DNA of 64,000 bases from Kitasatospora sp. NBC_01250 (GTDB taxonomy: Bacteria > Actinomycetota > Actinomycetes > Streptomycetales > Streptomycetaceae). Under the pieces are notes generated by a model. It searched no databases, was not told where the DNA came from, and saw nothing but the letters and a program-made list of their open reading frames with translations. The position numbers and the translations under genes were made by a program. Numbering within the stretch: the stretch's first letter is position 1; the number at the start of each line of letters is the position of its first letter. The stretch covers positions 1,860,001 to 1,924,000 of the forward strand of contig NZ_CP108476.1 of the NCBI RefSeq assembly GCF_036226465.1. The letters run 5' to 3'. Shown in pieces: positions 1 through 31,421 of this stretch.

Positions 1-3000
1 GCGCCCTCGGGCGGGGTCAGCGCCGCGTCGGTGGCGATGCGCGCCAGCCTCGGTGCATGGCAGGCTCCCTGACGGATCGCCAGTTCGACCTCCGGCAGTG
101 CCAGGGCGGCGGGCAGGGTGGCGGCCGAGGAGTCGGCGCCGTCGAGGTCGAGCAGCACGAACCGCTCGGGGTTCTCCGCCTGCGCCGAGCGCACCAGACC
201 CCACAGCGCGGCCCCGGCCGGATCCACCAGCCGCTCCCCCGCCAGCGGCGCCACCGCGCCCCGGGTCACCAGCACCAGCCGGGAGTCCGCGAACCTCGCC
301 TCGGCCAGCCAGGCCTGCAGCAGGCCCAGCACCCGGTGCGTCACCTCCCGCACCGCAGCGGCCGAAGGACCGCCGGCCGGCACCAGCGGCAGGCAGGGCA
401 CCAGCACCACCTGCGGCACCACCTCGGCCGCCGCCACCGCCGCCAGGTCCGCGAAGGCCTCGGCGGTGCCGTCCGGCAGCTCCAGCCCGTCGCCGAGCAC
501 CGCCCAGCGGCCGCTGCGGGCCGCCTCGGCGGCGGTCGGCAGCGCGGTCCACTCGACCGCGAAGAGCGAGTCGTGGTGGGCGGCGCGCGCCGCGTCGCGC
601 AGTTGCTCGGCGCCGACCGGGCGCAGCACCAGCGAGTCGACGGTGGCCACCGGCTCCCCGGTGGCGTCGGCGACGGCCAGGGCGATCGTGTCCGTGCCCT
701 GCGGGGTGATCCGCACCCGCAGGGCGCCGGCCCCGGCGGCGTGCAGGGTCACGCCGCTCCAGGCGAACGGCAGCCGGCCCCCCTCGGCACCGCTGCCCTG
801 CAGGAAGGTGCCGTGCAGTGCGGCGTCGAGCAGCGCCGGGTGCAGGCCGAACAGGCCCGCCTCCGGCTCGGTGCCCGCGGGCAGCGCGACCTCGACGAAG
901 ATCTCCTCGCCCAGCTGCCAGGCGGCGGTCAGCCCCTGGAAGGCGGGCCCGTAGGCGAACCCGCCCACGGCCAGGCGCTCGTAGAAGCCGGTGGTCTCCA
1001 GCGGCACGGCCTCGGCCGGCGGCCAGGGGGCGAGCGCACCGGCACCGGCCGGCCGCTCCGCCGCAGCGGTGCCGAGCAGGCCGTCGGCGTGCTTGGTCCA
1101 CGGCTCCTCGGCCGCCGCGTCCTCGGCCCGGGAGTGGATGGACAGCGCCCGGTTGCCCGTCTCGTCGGCAGCGCCCAGCCAGAGCTGGAGCTGGCGGGCG
1201 CCCGTCTGCGGCAGGACGAGCGGGGCCTGGAGGGTCAGCTCCACCACCCGGTCGCAGCCCACCTGGTCACCGGCGCGGACCGCGAGCTCGACGAAGGCGG
1301 TGCCGGGCAGCAGCACGGTCCCGGAGACCGCGTGATCGGCCAGCCAGGGGTGGGTGCGCAGGTCCAGGCGCCCGGTGAACAGGTGGCCGTCCGACTCGGC
1401 GAGCGGGGCGGCGGCACCGAGCAACGGGTGCGCGGGGGCCGCCAGTCCGGCCGAGGCGACGTCGGCGGCCCACAGCGCGGGCGGCTCCAGCCAGTAGCGC
1501 TCGCGCTGGAAGGCGTAGGTGGGCAGGTCGACGCGCCGGGCGCCGGTGCCCGCGAAGACGGCGGCCCAGTCGAGAGCGGCACCGCGCACGTGCAGCCGGG
1601 CGAGGGCGGCGGCGAAGACCGACGCCTCGGCGCGGTCGCGGCGCAGCACGGGGGCGAGGACCGCCTCCTCCTCGGCGCTCACACAGGCCTGCGCCAGCGC
1701 GCTGAGGGTGCCGTCCGGGCCCAGCTCCAGAAAGGCGCGGACGCCGTGGCTCGCCAGCGCCGTGATCGCGTCGGCGAAACGGACGGCCTCGCGCACGTGG
1801 CGCACCCAGTACTCGGGGTCGGTCAGGTCGGCGGACCGGTCGAGCGTGGAGACGATCGGGATCTTCGGCTCGTGGAAGGTCAGTTCGGCGGCGATCGCGC
1901 GGAACTCCGCCAGCATCGGCTCCATCAGCGGCGAGTGGAACGCGTGGCTGACGGTGAGCCGCTTCGTCCTGCGGTCCAGCTTCTCGGCCAGCTCCAGCAC
2001 CGCCTGCTCGGCGCCCGAAAGCACCACGGCCGCAGGCCCGTTGACGGCGGCGACCCCGACGTCGGAGCGGTCGGCCAGCAGCGGCAGCAGCTCCTCCTCG
2101 CTCGCCTGCACCGCCACCATCGCACCACCCGCGGGCAGCGCCTGCATCAGCCGGCCACGCGCCGCCACCAGCCGCGCGGCATCGGCCAGCGAGAGGACAC
2201 CCGCGACGTGCGCGGCGGCCAGCTCACCGATCGAGTGCCCCGCCAGGAAGTCCGGCCGCACACCCCACGATTCGACCAACCGGAAGAGCGCCACTTCGAG
2301 CGCGAAGAGCGCCGGCTGGGTGTAGGCGGTCTGGTCGAGCAGCGCATCGGCCTCGCCGAGCGGCGTCTCCAGATGCCGGTCCAGCTCCGCGCGGACCGCG
2401 TCGTACGCCTCGGCGAACGCCGGGAACGCGTCGTACAGTTCAGCGCCCATTCCGGCGCGCTGGCTGCCCTGCCCCGCGAAGAGGAACGCCGTGCGCAGAG
2501 CGCCGGTGGCGGTGCCCTCCACGAGGTGGCCCACCGGCTCACCGGCGGCCAGCGCGGCCAGGCCGCGCAGCAGCTCGGCGCGGTCGGCGCCGACCACCAC
2601 GGCGCGCTGCTCCAGGCTGCCGCGGGTGGTGGCCAGCGAGAAGGCGACGTCGACCGGGTGCACCGACTCGTCCTCGGCCAGCCGGGCGTGCAGCCGGCCG
2701 GCCTGGGCCCGCAGCGCCTCGCCGCTCTTCGCCGAGAGCACCCAGGGCAGCATGGCCGGAGCGACCGGCCCGAGCGCGGTCACGGCCTCGGGAGCGGGCG
2801 CCTGTTCGAGGATCACGTGCGCGTTGGTGCCGCTGACCCCGAAGGACGAGACACCCGCGCGGCGCGGCTCGCCGGTCTCCGGCCAGGGCCGGGTCTCGGT
2901 GAGCAGCTCGACCGCGCCGGCCGTCCAGTCCACGTGCGGGGTCGGCTCGCTGACGTGCAGGGTGCGCGGCAGCACGCCGTGCTGCATCGCCTGCACCATC

Positions 3001-6000
3001 TTGATGATCCCGGCGGCGCCCGCCGCGGCCTGGGTGTGCCCGAGGTTGGACTTGACCGAGCCGAGCCAGAGCGGCCGCTCCGCGGTGTGCTCGCGGCCGT
3101 AGGTGGCCAACAGCGCCTGGGCCTCGATCGGGTCGCCGAGGGTGGTGCCGGTCCCGTGCGCCTCCACCGCGTCCACCTGGTCCGCCGTCAGGCCGGCGCT
3201 CGCCAGCGCCGCGCGGATCACCCGCTGCTGCGAGGGGCCGTTCGGCGCCGTCAGACCGTTGCTGGCGCCGTCCTGGTTGACGGCGGTGCCGCGCACGATC
3301 GCCAGCACCGGGTGCCCGTTGCGCCGCGCGTCCGACAGGCACTCAACCAGCAGCATGCCCACGCCCTCGGCCCAGCTGGTGCCGTCCGCGTCGGCCGAGA
3401 ACGACTTGCAGCGCCCGTTGGCGGCCAGACCGCCCTGCCGGGCGAAGTCGACGAAGGTGTCGGGGGTGGCCATCACGGTGACGCCGCCGGCCAGCGCCAG
3501 CGTGCACTCGCCGCTGCGCAGCGCCTGGCTCGCCAGATGCAGGGCCACCAGCGAGGAGGAGCAGGCGGTGTCGACGGTGACCGCCGGACCCTCCAGGCCG
3601 AAGGTGTAGGAGATCCGGCCCGAGGCGACGCTGCCGGAGCCGCCGGTGCCCAGGTAGCCCGCCACCTCCTCGGGGACGGCGGGCAGCCGGGAGACGTAGT
3701 CGTGGTACATGACGCCCGCGAAGACGCCGGTGCGGCTGCCCTTGACCGAGGCCGGGTCGATGCCCGCCCGCTCGAACGCCTCCCAGGACGCTTCGAGCAG
3801 CAGCCGCTGCTGCGGGTCCATGGCCAGCGCCTCGCGCGGGTTGATGCCGAAGAAGCCGGGGTCGAAGGCGCTCGCGTCGTGCAGGAAGCCGCCCGCCAGC
3901 GCGGCGTCCGCCTGCTCGGTGTCGGCGCTGCGCAGCGCATCCACCACCCAGCCGCGGTCGGCGGGGAAGCCGGAGATGCCGTCCCGGCCGCTGGTGACCA
4001 GCTGCCACAGCTCCTCGGGCGTGGTCACCTCGCCCGGGTAGCGGCAGGCCATGCCGATGATCGCGATCGGGTCGTCCAGCGGTGCGACCGCCGCGGCGGC
4101 GGTCTCCGTCGGCAGGGTGCCCAGCAGTTCGGCGCCGAGCAGCTCGGCGAGGGCGGCCGGGTTCGGGTAGTCGAAGACCAGGGTCGCGGGCAGCCGCAGG
4201 CCGGTGGCCGTGTTCAGCCGGTTGCGCAGCTCGACGGCGGTCAGCGAGTCGAAGCCCAGCTCCTTGAAAGCGAGGTGCGGCTCGACGGCCTCGGCGCCGG
4301 TGTGCCCGAGGACGGCGGCCACCTGGCCGGTGACCAGGGTGAGCAGCGCCGTGGCCCGCTCGGCGGCCGGCAGCGCGGCCAGCTGCTCGCGCAGCGGGTC
4401 GCCGGACTGCGCGGCCTGCGCCGCGCGCCGGGCCGGCGTCCGGACCAGGCCGCGCAGCAGGGCGGGCAGGGCCGCGGAGGCGCCGTGCGCGCGCATCCCG
4501 GCCAGGTCCAGCCGGATCGGGACGTAGCTCGCGCCGCCCAGTGCGGTGGCGGTGTCGAGCAGCGCCAGGCCCTCCGCGGAGGAGAGCGCGGCGACCCCGG
4601 CCCGGTTGATGCGCTGGAGGTCGGCCTCCTCCAGGGTGCCGGTCATGCCACTGCGTTCGGCCCACAGTCCCCAGGCCAGCGCGGTGGCGGGCAGGCCGGC
4701 GGCCTGCCGGTGGTGCGCGAGGGCGTCCAGGAAGGCGTTCGCGGCGGCGTAGTTGGCCTGGCCGGGACCGCCGAGGGTGGCGGCGGCGGCCGAGAAGAGC
4801 ACGAAGGAGGTGAGCTTCTGATCCTTCGTCAGTTCGTGCAGGTGCCAGGCCGCGTCGACCTTGGGCCGCAGCACGGTGGCCAGCCGCTCGGGGGTGAGCG
4901 AGGAGATCACACCGTCGTCGAGCACACCGGCGGTGTGCACCACGGCGGTCAACGGGCGCTCCAGCGAGGCGAGCAGCGCCGCCAGCGCCGCCCGGTCCGC
5001 CACGTCACAGGCCGCCAGCGACACCTCCGCGCCCGACTCCCGCAACTCGGCCGCCAGTTCGACCGCACCAGCGGCCCGCGCACCACGACGCGAGACCAGC
5101 AACAGCCGCCGCACACCTCGCACCGCCACCAGATGCCGCGCCACCAGCGCACCCAGCGTCCCCGTCGCACCCGTGACCAGCACCGTCCCACCCGACGCCA
5201 GGTCCGACGCCAGGTCCGGCTCCAGGGCAGGCTCGGCCGCGGCGACCGCGGTCACCCGGGCCAGCCGGGGCAGCTTGAGAGTGCCGGCGCGCAGCGCGAG
5301 CTGCGGCTCGTCGGCGACCAGGGCGGCGGCCAGCGCGGCGGGCAGCGCCCGCAGCGAGTCCGCGTCGGCGTCGAGGTCCAGCAGCACCAGGCGGTGCGGG
5401 TGCTCGGACTGGGCCGAGCGGACCAGGCCCCAGACGGTGGCGGCGGCCAGGTCGGCGACCGGCTCGCCGGGGACGACGCGCTGCGCGCCACGGGTGACCA
5501 GCACCAGGCGGGCATCGGCGAACCGGTCCTCGGCCAGCCACTGCTGGACCAGCGCGAGCACCCGGGAGGCGGTGGCGTGCGCCGCGGCCGGTGGCTCACC
5601 GGACTCGCCCCGCACGGCCGCGAGGACGAGGGCGGGCAGGGCCGCCCCCGCGTCGAGGGCTTCGGCCAGCGCGGCCGGGTCGGTGTACCGGGGCAGGTCG
5701 AGGTCCGGGTCCAGCGCCTCGGCGCCGAGCAGCGCCCACCCGGTGGTGTCGGCGGTGCCGGGGGCGGCGTCCTGCCACTCCACGGTGAACAGCGACTCGT
5801 GGTGGACCCGGCGGGCGGCCTGCACCTGGGCCGCGGAGACCGGGCGCAGCAGCAGCGACTCGATCCGGGCCACCGGGGCGCCGGTGCCGTCGGCGACGGT
5901 GACCGCGACGCTGTCCGTACCGGCCGGGGCGAGCCGCACCCGCAGCGTGTCGGCGCCCGAGGCGTGCAGGGTGACCCCGCTCCAGGCGAACGGCAGCCGC

Positions 6001-9000
6001 CCGGACTCGCTGGGGCTCAGCAGGGTGCCCATGCCGACGCCGTGCAGGGCGGCGTCGAGCAGCGCGGGGTGCAGGCCGAAGCGGTGGGCCTCGACCCTGG
6101 CCTGCTCGGGCAGCCGCACCTCGGCGTAGATCTCCTCGCCCACCTGCCAGGCGGCGCGCAGGCCCTGGAAGACCGGGCCGTAGGCGAAGCCGGCCTCGGC
6201 CAGGTAGTCGTAGAGTCCCCCGGTCTCGACCGGGACGGCACCGGCCGGCGGCCAGCTGCCCCGGCCGAGCGGCTCGCCCTGCTGGTCGGTGCCGGCCGGC
6301 GCGAGGGTGCCGGTGGCGTGCCGGGTCCAGGTGTGCTCGGCGGTCGGCGCCGCGCCGCCGGCGGCCTCCTGCGGCTCGGGGCGCGAGTGCAGGGTGAAGC
6401 CGCGGGCGCCGGAGGCGTCCGCCTCCCCCACCGCGAGCTGGAGCTGGACGGCGCCGTGCTCGGGCAGCACGAGCGGGGCCTGCAGGGTGAGTTCGGCGAG
6501 CCGGTGGCAGCCCACCTGGTCCCCGGCGCGGATCGCCAGTTCGACGAAGGCGGTGCCGGGCAGCAGCACGGTGCCCAGCACCGCGTGATCGGCCAGCCAG
6601 GGGTGGGTCCGCAGCGAGAGCAGCCCGGTGAAGAGCACCCCGTCGGCGTCGGCGAGTGCGACGGCGGCGCCGAGCAGCGGGTGGTCGGCCGCGCCCAGGC
6701 CGGCCGAGGCGACGTCGCCGACCCAGCCGGCCGGGGGCTCGGGCCAGTGGCGGCGGCGCTGGAAGGCGTAGGTGGGCAGGTCGACCCGGGCACCGCCCCA
6801 GGCCGCGCCGACGGCCCGCCAGTCGGGTGTGGCGCCGTGCACGTGGGCCCGGGCCAGCGCGGTCAGCAGTGCCCGCGCCTCGGGGCGGCCCGCACGCAGC
6901 GTGGGGATCAGGGCGGCCGTGCTCTCCTCGCCCAGGCAGTGCTGGGCCATCGCGGTGAGCACGCCGTCGGGCCCGAGTTCCAGGTAGCGGGTGACGCCGC
7001 GCGCCGCCAGCGTCCCGATCGCGTCGGCGAACCGGACGGCCTCGCGCACATGCCGCACCCAGTACTCGACCGTGGACGGGTCGGCGTCCTGGTCGAGCGT
7101 GGAGACGAACGGGATCCGCGGCTCACGGAAGGTCAACCGCTCCGCCACCGCACGGAACTCCGCCAGCACCGGCTCCATCAACGGCGAGTGGAACGCATGG
7201 CTGACAGCCAACCGCTTCGACTTGCCACCCAGGTGAGCCACCACCTCCAACACCGCGTCCTCGGCACCCGAAAGCACCACCGAGGCAGGCCCGTTGACCG
7301 CCGCGACACCCACCTCCGAGCGCCCGGCCAGCAGCGCCAGCACCTCCGCCTCACCCGCCCGCACCGCCACCATCGCCCCACCCGCGGGCAACGCCTGCAT
7401 CAACCGACCACGCGCGGCCACCAGTTCCGCCGCATCCCCCAGCGACAGCACCCCCGCCACATGCGCCGCCGCCAGCTCACCGATCGAATGCCCCGCCAGA
7501 AAGTCCGGCCGCACACCCCACGATTCGACCAACCGGAACAGCGCCACCTCCAGCGCGAAAAGCGCCGGCTGCGTGTACGCCGTCTCGTCCAGCAGCGCAT
7601 CCGCCTCGGCCAGCGGCGTCGCCAAGTGCCGGTCCAGCTCCGCACGGACCGCGTCGTACGCCTCGGCGAACACCGGGAACGCCTCGTACAGTTCGGCCCC
7701 CATCCCGGCACGCTGACTGCCCTGCCCGGTGAAGAGGAACGCCGTGCGGCCCTCGGCGGCCACACCCTGCAGCAGGTGCGGCGCGCTCCCGCCGGCGGCG
7801 AGGGCCTCCAGGCCGGCCAGCAACTCGGCGCGGTCGCCGGCCAGCACGGCCGCACGGTGCTCCAGGGCGGCGCGGGTGGTGGCCAGTGAGTGGGCGAGGT
7901 CGGCCGGGGCCAGGTCGGGGACGGCGTCCAGGTGGGCCCGCAGCCCGGCGGCCTGGGCCCGCAGCGCCTCGGCGCTGCGGGCCGAGACCAGGTAGGGCAG
8001 CAGCGCGGGAGCCGCCGCCCCCGGGGCCTCGTCGGCGGGCCGCGCGGACGGGGGCCCGGACTCGGGCTGCTCGGGCTCGGGCTGCTCCGGCTCGGGCGCC
8101 TGCTCGATGATGGCGTGGGCGTTGGTGCCGCTGACGCCGAACGAGGAGACGCCCGCACGGCGCGGCTCGCCGGTCGGCGGCCACGGCCGGGCCTCCTGGA
8201 GCAGCGCGACGCCGCCCGAGGACCAGTCGACGTGCGGTGAGGGCTCGTCCACGTGCAGGGTCCTGGGCAGCACGCCGTGCTGCATCGCGAGCACCATCTT
8301 GATGACGCCCGCGACACCGGCGGCGGCCTGGGTGTGCCCGAGGTTCGACTTGACCGACCCCAGCCAGAGCGGCCGGTCCGCCGGGCGCTCCAGACCGTAG
8401 GTGGCCAGCAGCGCCTGCGCCTCGATCGGGTCGCCCAGCACGGTGCCGGTGCCGTGCGCCTCCACCGCGTCCACCTGGGCGGGCGTCAGCCCGGCCCCGG
8501 CCAGCGCCTGGCGGATCACCCGCTGCTGCGAGGGGCCGTTCGGCGCCGTCAGGCCGTTCGACGCGCCGTCCTGGTTGACGGCCGAGCCGCGGATCACCGC
8601 GAGCACCGGGTGGCCGTTGCGCCGCGCGTCGGAGAGCCGCTCCAGCAGCAGCATGCCGACGCCCTCGCCCCAGCCGGTGCCGTCGGCCGCCGCCGCGAAC
8701 GACTTGCAGCGCCCGTCGGCCGCCAGACCCCGCTGCCGGCTGAACTGGACGAAGGCCCGGGGGCTGGACATCACCGTGACGCCGCCGGCCAGCGCCAGCG
8801 AGCACTCCTTCTGGCGCAGCGCCTGCACCGCGAGGTGCAGGGCGACCAGCGAGGAGGAGCAGGCGGTGTCGACGGTGACCGCCGGGCCCTCCAGGCCGAA
8901 GGTGTAGGAGATCCGGCCGGACAGCACGCTGGCCGCGTTGCCGGTGAGCGTGTAGCCCTCGACGCCCTCGGGGACCTGGTACAGCAGATCGCCGTAGTCC

Positions 9001-9473
9001 TGGCCGTTGGTGCCGGCGAAGACGCCGGTGCGGCTGCCCTTGAGGGTGGTCGGGTCGATGCCCGCGCGCTCCAGCAGCTGCCAGGACGACTCCAGCAGCA
9101 GCCGCTGCTGCGGGTCCATGCCGAGCGTCTCGCGGGGGCTGATGCCGAAGAACGCGGCGTCGAACTCCGGTGCGTCGTACAGGAATCCGCCGTGCCGTGT
9201 GTAGCTGGTGCCCTGCTGGTCGGGGTCCTCGTCGAAGAGCGCGGACGCGTCCCAGCCGCGGTCGGTGGGGAACTCCCCGATCGCGTCCCGGCCCTCGGCC
9301 ACCAACTGCCAGAGATCCTCGGGCGAGTTCACCCCGCCCGCGAACCGGCAGCTCATCGAGACCAGGGCGATCGGCTCGGAGTCGCCCGACTCCGCGTCGC
9401 GCAGCCGCTGGCGGGTCTGGTGCAGATCCGCCGTCACGCGCTTCAGATAGTCGAGGAGCTTTTCCTGATCCAC
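1..9473 (-). CDS. modular type I polyketide synthase, two modules, 3' end outside the window
   Basis: At least 3157 residues, open through the left edge. GTG start at 9473 follows GGTGAGG; the N-terminus ([12 protein letters not shown]) is a coiled-coil docking segment like those of the sister synthases. Module A: KS (Cys about 205 in DTACSSSL), AT (Ser 663 in GHSIG, HAFH near 758, so malonyl-CoA), DH (His 963 in [10 protein letters not shown], Asp 1140 in LLDAALH), KR (LDD motif, Tyr about 1575), ACP (Ser 1743 in GFDSL). Module B: KS (Cys 1971), AT (Ser 2414, malonyl type), DH (His 2714 in [10 protein letters not shown], Asp about 2883) and the start of a KR, where the window ends. No ER fits between DH and KR. 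Oddity: the module A KR reads [10 protein letters not shown], with Ala where the catalytic Ser (13 residues before Tyr) is expected. Last gene of the operon visible here, 65 bp after the previous one. Confidence 0.95.
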   Translation of the reverse strand, partial: MDQEKLLDYLKRVTADLHQTRQRLRDAESGDSEPIALVSMSCRFAGGVNSPEDLWQLVAEGRDAIGEFPTDRGWDASALFDEDPDQQGTSYTRHGGFLYDAPEFDAAFFGISPRETLGMDPQQRLLLESSWQLLERAGIDPTTLKGSRTGVFAGTNGQDYGDLLYQVPEGVEGYTLTGNAASVLSGRISYTFGLEGPAVTVDTACSSSLVALHLAVQALRQKECSLALAGGVTVMSSPRAFVQFSRQRGLAADGRCKSFAAAADGTGWGEGVGMLLLERLSDARRNGHPVLAVIRGSAVNQDGASNGLTAPNGPSQQRVIRQALAGAGLTPAQVDAVEAHGTGTVLGDPIEAQALLATYGLERPADRPLWLGSVKSNLGHTQAAAGVAGVIKMVLAMQHGVLPRTLHVDEPSPHVDWSSGGVALLQEARPWPPTGEPRRAGVSSFGVSGTNAHAIIEQAPEPEQPEPEQPESGPPSARPADEAPGAAAPALLPYLVSARSAEALRAQAAGLRAHLDAVPDLAPADLAHSLATTRAALEHRAAVLAGDRAELLAGLEALAAGGSAPHLLQGVAAEGRTAFLFTGQGSQRAGMGAELYEAFPVFAEAYDAVRAELDRHLATPLAEADALLDETAYTQPALFALEVALFRLVESWGVRPDFLAGHSIGELAAAHVAGVLSLGDAAELVAARGRLMQALPAGGAMVAVRAGEAEVLALLAGRSEVGVAAVNGPASVVLSGAEDAVLEVVAHLGGKSKRLAVSHAFHSPLMEPVLAEFRAVAERLTFREPRIPFVSTLDQDADPSTVEYWVRHVREAVRFADAIGTLAARGVTRYLELGPDGVLTAMAQHCLGEESTAALIPTLRAGRPEARALLTALARAHVHGATPDWRAVGAAWGGARVDLPTYAFQRRRHWPEPPAGWVGDVASAGLGAADHPLLGAAVALADADGVLFTGLLSLRTHPWLADHAVLGTVLLPGTAFVELAIRAGDQVGCHRLAELTLQAPLVLPEHGAVQLQLAVGEADASGARGFTLHSRPEPQEAAGGAAPTAEHTWTRHATGTLAPAGTDQQGEPLGRGSWPPAGAVPVETGGLYDYLAEAGFAYGPVFQGLRAAWQVGEEIYAEVRLPEQARVEAHRFGLHPALLDAALHGVGMGTLLSPSESGRLPFAWSGVTLHASGADTLRVRLAPAGTDSVAVTVADGTGAPVARIESLLLRPVSAAQVQAARRVHHESLFTVEWQDAAPGTADTTGWALLGAEALDPDLDLPRYTDPAALAEALDAGAALPALVLAAVRGESGEPPAAAHATASRVLALVQQWLAEDRFADARLVLVTRGAQRVVPGEPVADLAAATVWGLVRSAQSEHPHRLVLLDLDADADSLRALPAALAAALVADEPQLALRAGTLKLPRLARVTAVAAAEPALEPDLASDLASGGTVLVTGATGTLGALVARHLVAVRGVRRLLLVSRRGARAAGAVELAAELRESGAEVSLAACDVADRAALAALLASLERPLTAVVHTAGVLDDGVISSLTPERLATVLRPKVDAAWHLHELTKDQKLTSFVLFSAAAATLGGPGQANYAAANAFLDALAHHRQAAGLPATALAWGLWAERSGMTGTLEEADLQRINRAGVAALSSAEGLALLDTATALGGASYVPIRLDLAGMRAHGASAALPALLRGLVRTPARRAAQAAQSGDPLREQLAALPAAERATALLTLVTGQVAAVLGHTGAEAVEPHLAFKELGFDSLTAVELRNRLNTATGLRLPATLVFDYPNPAALAELLGAELLGTLPTETAAAAVAPLDDPIAIIGMACRYPGEVTTPEELWQLVTSGRDGISGFPADRGWVVDALRSADTEQADAALAGGFLHDASAFDPGFFGINPREALAMDPQQRLLLEASWEAFERAGIDPASVKGSRTGVFAGVMYHDYVSRLPAVPEEVAGYLGTGGSGSVASGRISYTFGLEGPAVTVDTACSSSLVALHLASQALRSGECTLALAGGVTVMATPDTFVDFARQGGLAANGRCKSFSADADGTSWAEGVGMLLVECLSDARRNGHPVLAIVRGTAVNQDGASNGLTAPNGPSQQRVIRAALASAGLTADQVDAVEAHGTGTTLGDPIEAQALLATYGREHTAERPLWLGSVKSNLGHTQAAAGAAGIIKMVQAMQHGVLPRTLHVSEPTPHVDWTAGAVELLTETRPWPETGEPRRAGVSSFGVSGTNAHVILEQAPAPEAVTALGPVAPAMLPWVLSAKSGEALRAQAGRLHARLAEDESVHPVDVAFSLATTRGSLEQRAVVVGADRAELLRGLAALAAGEPVGHLVEGTATGALRTAFLFAGQGSQRAGMGAELYDAFPAFAEAYDAVRAELDRHLETPLGEADALLDQTAYTQPALFALEVALFRLVESWGVRPDFLAGHSIGELAAAHVAGVLSLADAARLVAARGRLMQALPAGGAMVAVQASEEELLPLLADRSDVGVAAVNGPAAVVLSGAEQAVLELAEKLDRRTKRLTVSHAFHSPLMEPMLAEFRAIAAELTFHEPKIPIVSTLDRSADLTDPEYWVRHVREAVRFADAITALASHGVRAFLELGPDGTLSALAQACVSAEEEAVLAPVLRRDRAEASVFAAALARLHVRGAALDWAAVFAGTGARRVDLPTYAFQRERYWLEPPALWAADVASAGLAAPAHPLLGAAAPLAESDGHLFTGRLDLRTHPWLADHAVSGTVLLPGTAFVELAVRAGDQVGCDRVVELTLQAPLVLPQTGARQLQLWLGAADETGNRALSIHSRAEDAAAEEPWTKHADGLLGTAAAERPAGAGALAPWPPAEAVPLETTGFYERLAVGGFAYGPAFQGLTAAWQLGEEIFVEVALPAGTEPEAGLFGLHPALLDAALHGTFLQGSGAEGGRLPFAWSGVTLHAAGAGALRVRITPQGTDTIALAVADATGEPVATVDSLVLRPVGAEQLRDAARAAHHDSLFAVEWTALPTAAEAARSGRWAVLGDGLELPDGTAEAFADLAAVAAAEVVPQVVLVPCLPLVPAGGPSAAAVREVTHRVLGLLQAWLAEARFADSRLVLVTRGAVAPLAGERLVDPAGAALWGLVRSAQAENPERFVLLDLDGADSSAATLPAALALPEVELAIRQGACHAPRLARIATDAALTPPEG
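6958..7745. repeat. malonyl AT repeat, copy 1
   Basis: About 788 bp of AT-coding DNA, near-identical (a handful of substitutions) to 37261-38048 at offset +30303 in a different PKS gene, and to 42553-43190. It covers the AT core with GHSIG and HAFH. Identity at silent sites indicates recent gene conversion or duplication. Confidence 0.8.
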
Positions 9474-9538
9474 TGCTGGAACCTCACCCAATTCGATCAC
9501 TGCTGCAGGTAGTTGTGGGCCGGTGCGGGCCGGTCCGG

Positions 9539-19153
<9,615 letters not shown>

Positions 19154-19215
19154 CGTGTCCGTCCGTTCCTTGCGGAAAAGGGGTCGCGCCTGCGTACTGG
19201 GGGCCGGTCGCCCGG

Positions 19216-29934
<10,719 letters not shown>

Positions 29935-30147
29935 GTTGTCCGTCACACCCCTGAACCGGCCGTGAGGGTCCGGCCGGTCGCCGGCCGGCATCCATGGACG
30001 CCGTCGCGCGGATCGGGCCTGACCGCCAATTGATCGACCACCAATTGATTCCTGATGAAAAGCGCGCGCCCGCAGTCTCCCCGCCGTCCGAAAAGGAATC
30101 CTGCGGCATTTCCGGCGTACTCGACGGAACATCATTGCTGCCCGGTC

Positions 30148-30194
30148 AGGCTAGCAGCGGCCGCTTGGGCGAACATCCCCTAACCGCCCCCTAG
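30148..30194 (-). promoter_or_regulatory. predicted activator box and -10 for the 29934-19216 PKS operon
   Basis: On the plus strand 30177-30194 reads CCCCTAACCGCCCCCTAG. In the direction of transcription this is CTAGGGG-GCGG-TTAGGGG, two heptamers 11 bp apart. After exactly 23 bp comes TAGCCT (30153-30148), a plausible -10. No good -35 exists at 17 bp (ATGTTC), as expected for an activator-dependent promoter. The same box, spacing and a similar hexamer precede the largest PKS gene. The leader to the start codon would be about 205 nt. Confidence 0.6.
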
Positions 30195-30195
30195 C

Positions 30196-30212
30196 CCCCC
30201 TGTTTCAGGGGG
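30196..30212. repeat. palindrome CCCCCTG-TTT-CAGGGGG
   Basis: Perfect 7-bp inverted repeat with a 3-bp centre, starting 1 bp after the 18-bp box and lying between the divergent PKS and ABC exporter genes. It could be part of the same operator or a second protein-binding site. It lacks a T tract, and its position between divergent starts argues against a terminator. Confidence 0.45.
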
Positions 30213-30228
30213 TGGCGGATGGCGGCGG

Positions 30229-30257
30229 ACCGGCCCAACTCACCCCCATGCTATACA
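30229..30257 (+). promoter_or_regulatory. possible promoter of the exporter operon
   Basis: TATACA at 30252-30257 is the most AT-rich hexamer between the divergent genes and lies within CCATG-CTATA-CATGG, a small palindrome. No convincing -35 is seen 17-18 bp upstream. With the palindrome and box to its left, this completes the roughly 450-bp intergenic stretch 29935-30380; no reading frame in it looks coding. Weak evidence. Confidence 0.3.
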
Positions 30258-30380
30258 TGGTGCACACAGTTCCGTGTCCCTTTCCACCGGCGCATGACGT
30301 CGAATCAGGATGCGCGTGAACTCCTCGCCGCGCAGCCCCCATGCCGCCGTTATCGCGTCCCGCCCGATTCGCAGGCATCA

Positions 30381-31421
30381 ATGAATACAGCACGAGCGCC
30401 ACAGGCCGCGGATTCTGCCGTCGTCGTGGACCATCTGGTCAAGAAATACCGTCACCGCGATCACCCGGCAGTCGACGATCTCAGTTTCAGCGTCCGGCCC
30501 GGCGAGGTGTTCGGCCTGCTGGGACCGAACGGCGCCGGGAAATCGACCACCGTCGGCATCATGACCACCCGGGTGGCCCCGACCTCGGGCAGCGTCACCA
30601 TCCTCGGGGTCGACGTGGCGGCGGACCCCGCCACCGCGCACCGCAACTTCGCCGTCGTCCCGCAGCGCAACAACCTCGACCGCTCGCTGACCATCCGGCA
30701 GAACCTGGTCTTCCACGCCGGCTACCACGGCATGGGGCGCGCCGAGCGCAAGCGGCTGGCGGACAGCAGCCTGGAGTGGGTGGGCCTCACCGACCACGGC
30801 AGGGCCCGGGTGGACGAGCTGTCCGGCGGCCAGGCGCAGCGGGTGATGATCGCCCGCGCGCTGATGCACCGGCCGCGGGTGCTCTTCCTGGACGAGCCGG
30901 CCACCGGACTCGACCCGCAGTCCCGGCTCTTCGTCCACGAGCGGGTCGCCGAGCTGAGCGCGGCCGGCATCACCGTGGTGATCACCACGCACGACATGGA
31001 GGAGGCCGCCAAGCTCTGCGACCGGGTCGGCATCATCGACCACGGCAAGCTGCTGGCGCTCGACTCCCCACGGGCGCTGACCGGGTCGCTGCAGGGCACC
31101 GGCACCCTGACCGTCACCCTGCGGGACTCCCCCGCCGCGGACCCGAACGACGTGCTCCGGGCCCTGGAGAAGACCGCGGGGGTCGAGCGGGTCGAGCCGG
31201 TCGACCTGCCCGGCGCCGAGCGGGCCGACGCCCCCGAGCCGGGCGGGGCCGCGACGGGCCCCGGCCGGCTGCGGATCTACACTACCGGCCGCCCCACCGC
31301 GGCGCTGCCCGCCGTCGTCGGCGCCCTCACCGAGCTGAACCGCGAGCTCGACGACGTGTCCCTCGGCGAGCTGACCCTCGAGGACGTGTTCATCGAACTG
31401 ACCGGAAGGGAACTGCGTTGA
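30381..31421 (+). CDS. ABC-2 type exporter ATP-binding protein (DrrA-like)
   Basis: 346 residues. It is the ATPase of a two-component exporter, pairing with the overlapping permease gene at the inner face of the membrane. Walker A GPNGAGKST at 48-56, signature LSGGQAQR at 147-154, Walker B VLFLDEP at 167-173 and an H-loop TTHDMEEA near 200 are all present. The C-terminal extension of about 100 residues fits the daunorubicin-resistance (DrrA) family. ATG at 30381 is chosen because the ABC domain begins shortly after it; earlier in-frame starts from 30219 would add about 50 low-quality residues. Position between two PKS genes suggests export of, or self-resistance to, the polyketide. Confidence 0.9.
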   Translation: MNTARAPQAADSAVVVDHLVKKYRHRDHPAVDDLSFSVRPGEVFGLLGPNGAGKSTTVGIMTTRVAPTSGSVTILGVDVAADPATAHRNFAVVPQRNNLDRSLTIRQNLVFHAGYHGMGRAERKRLADSSLEWVGLTDHGRARVDELSGGQAQRVMIARALMHRPRVLFLDEPATGLDPQSRLFVHERVAELSAAGITVVITTHDMEEAAKLCDRVGIIDHGKLLALDSPRALTGSLQGTGTLTVTLRDSPAADPNDVLRALEKTAGVERVEPVDLPGAERADAPEPGGAATGPGRLRIYTTGRPTAALPAVVGALTELNRELDDVSLGELTLEDVFIELTGRELR

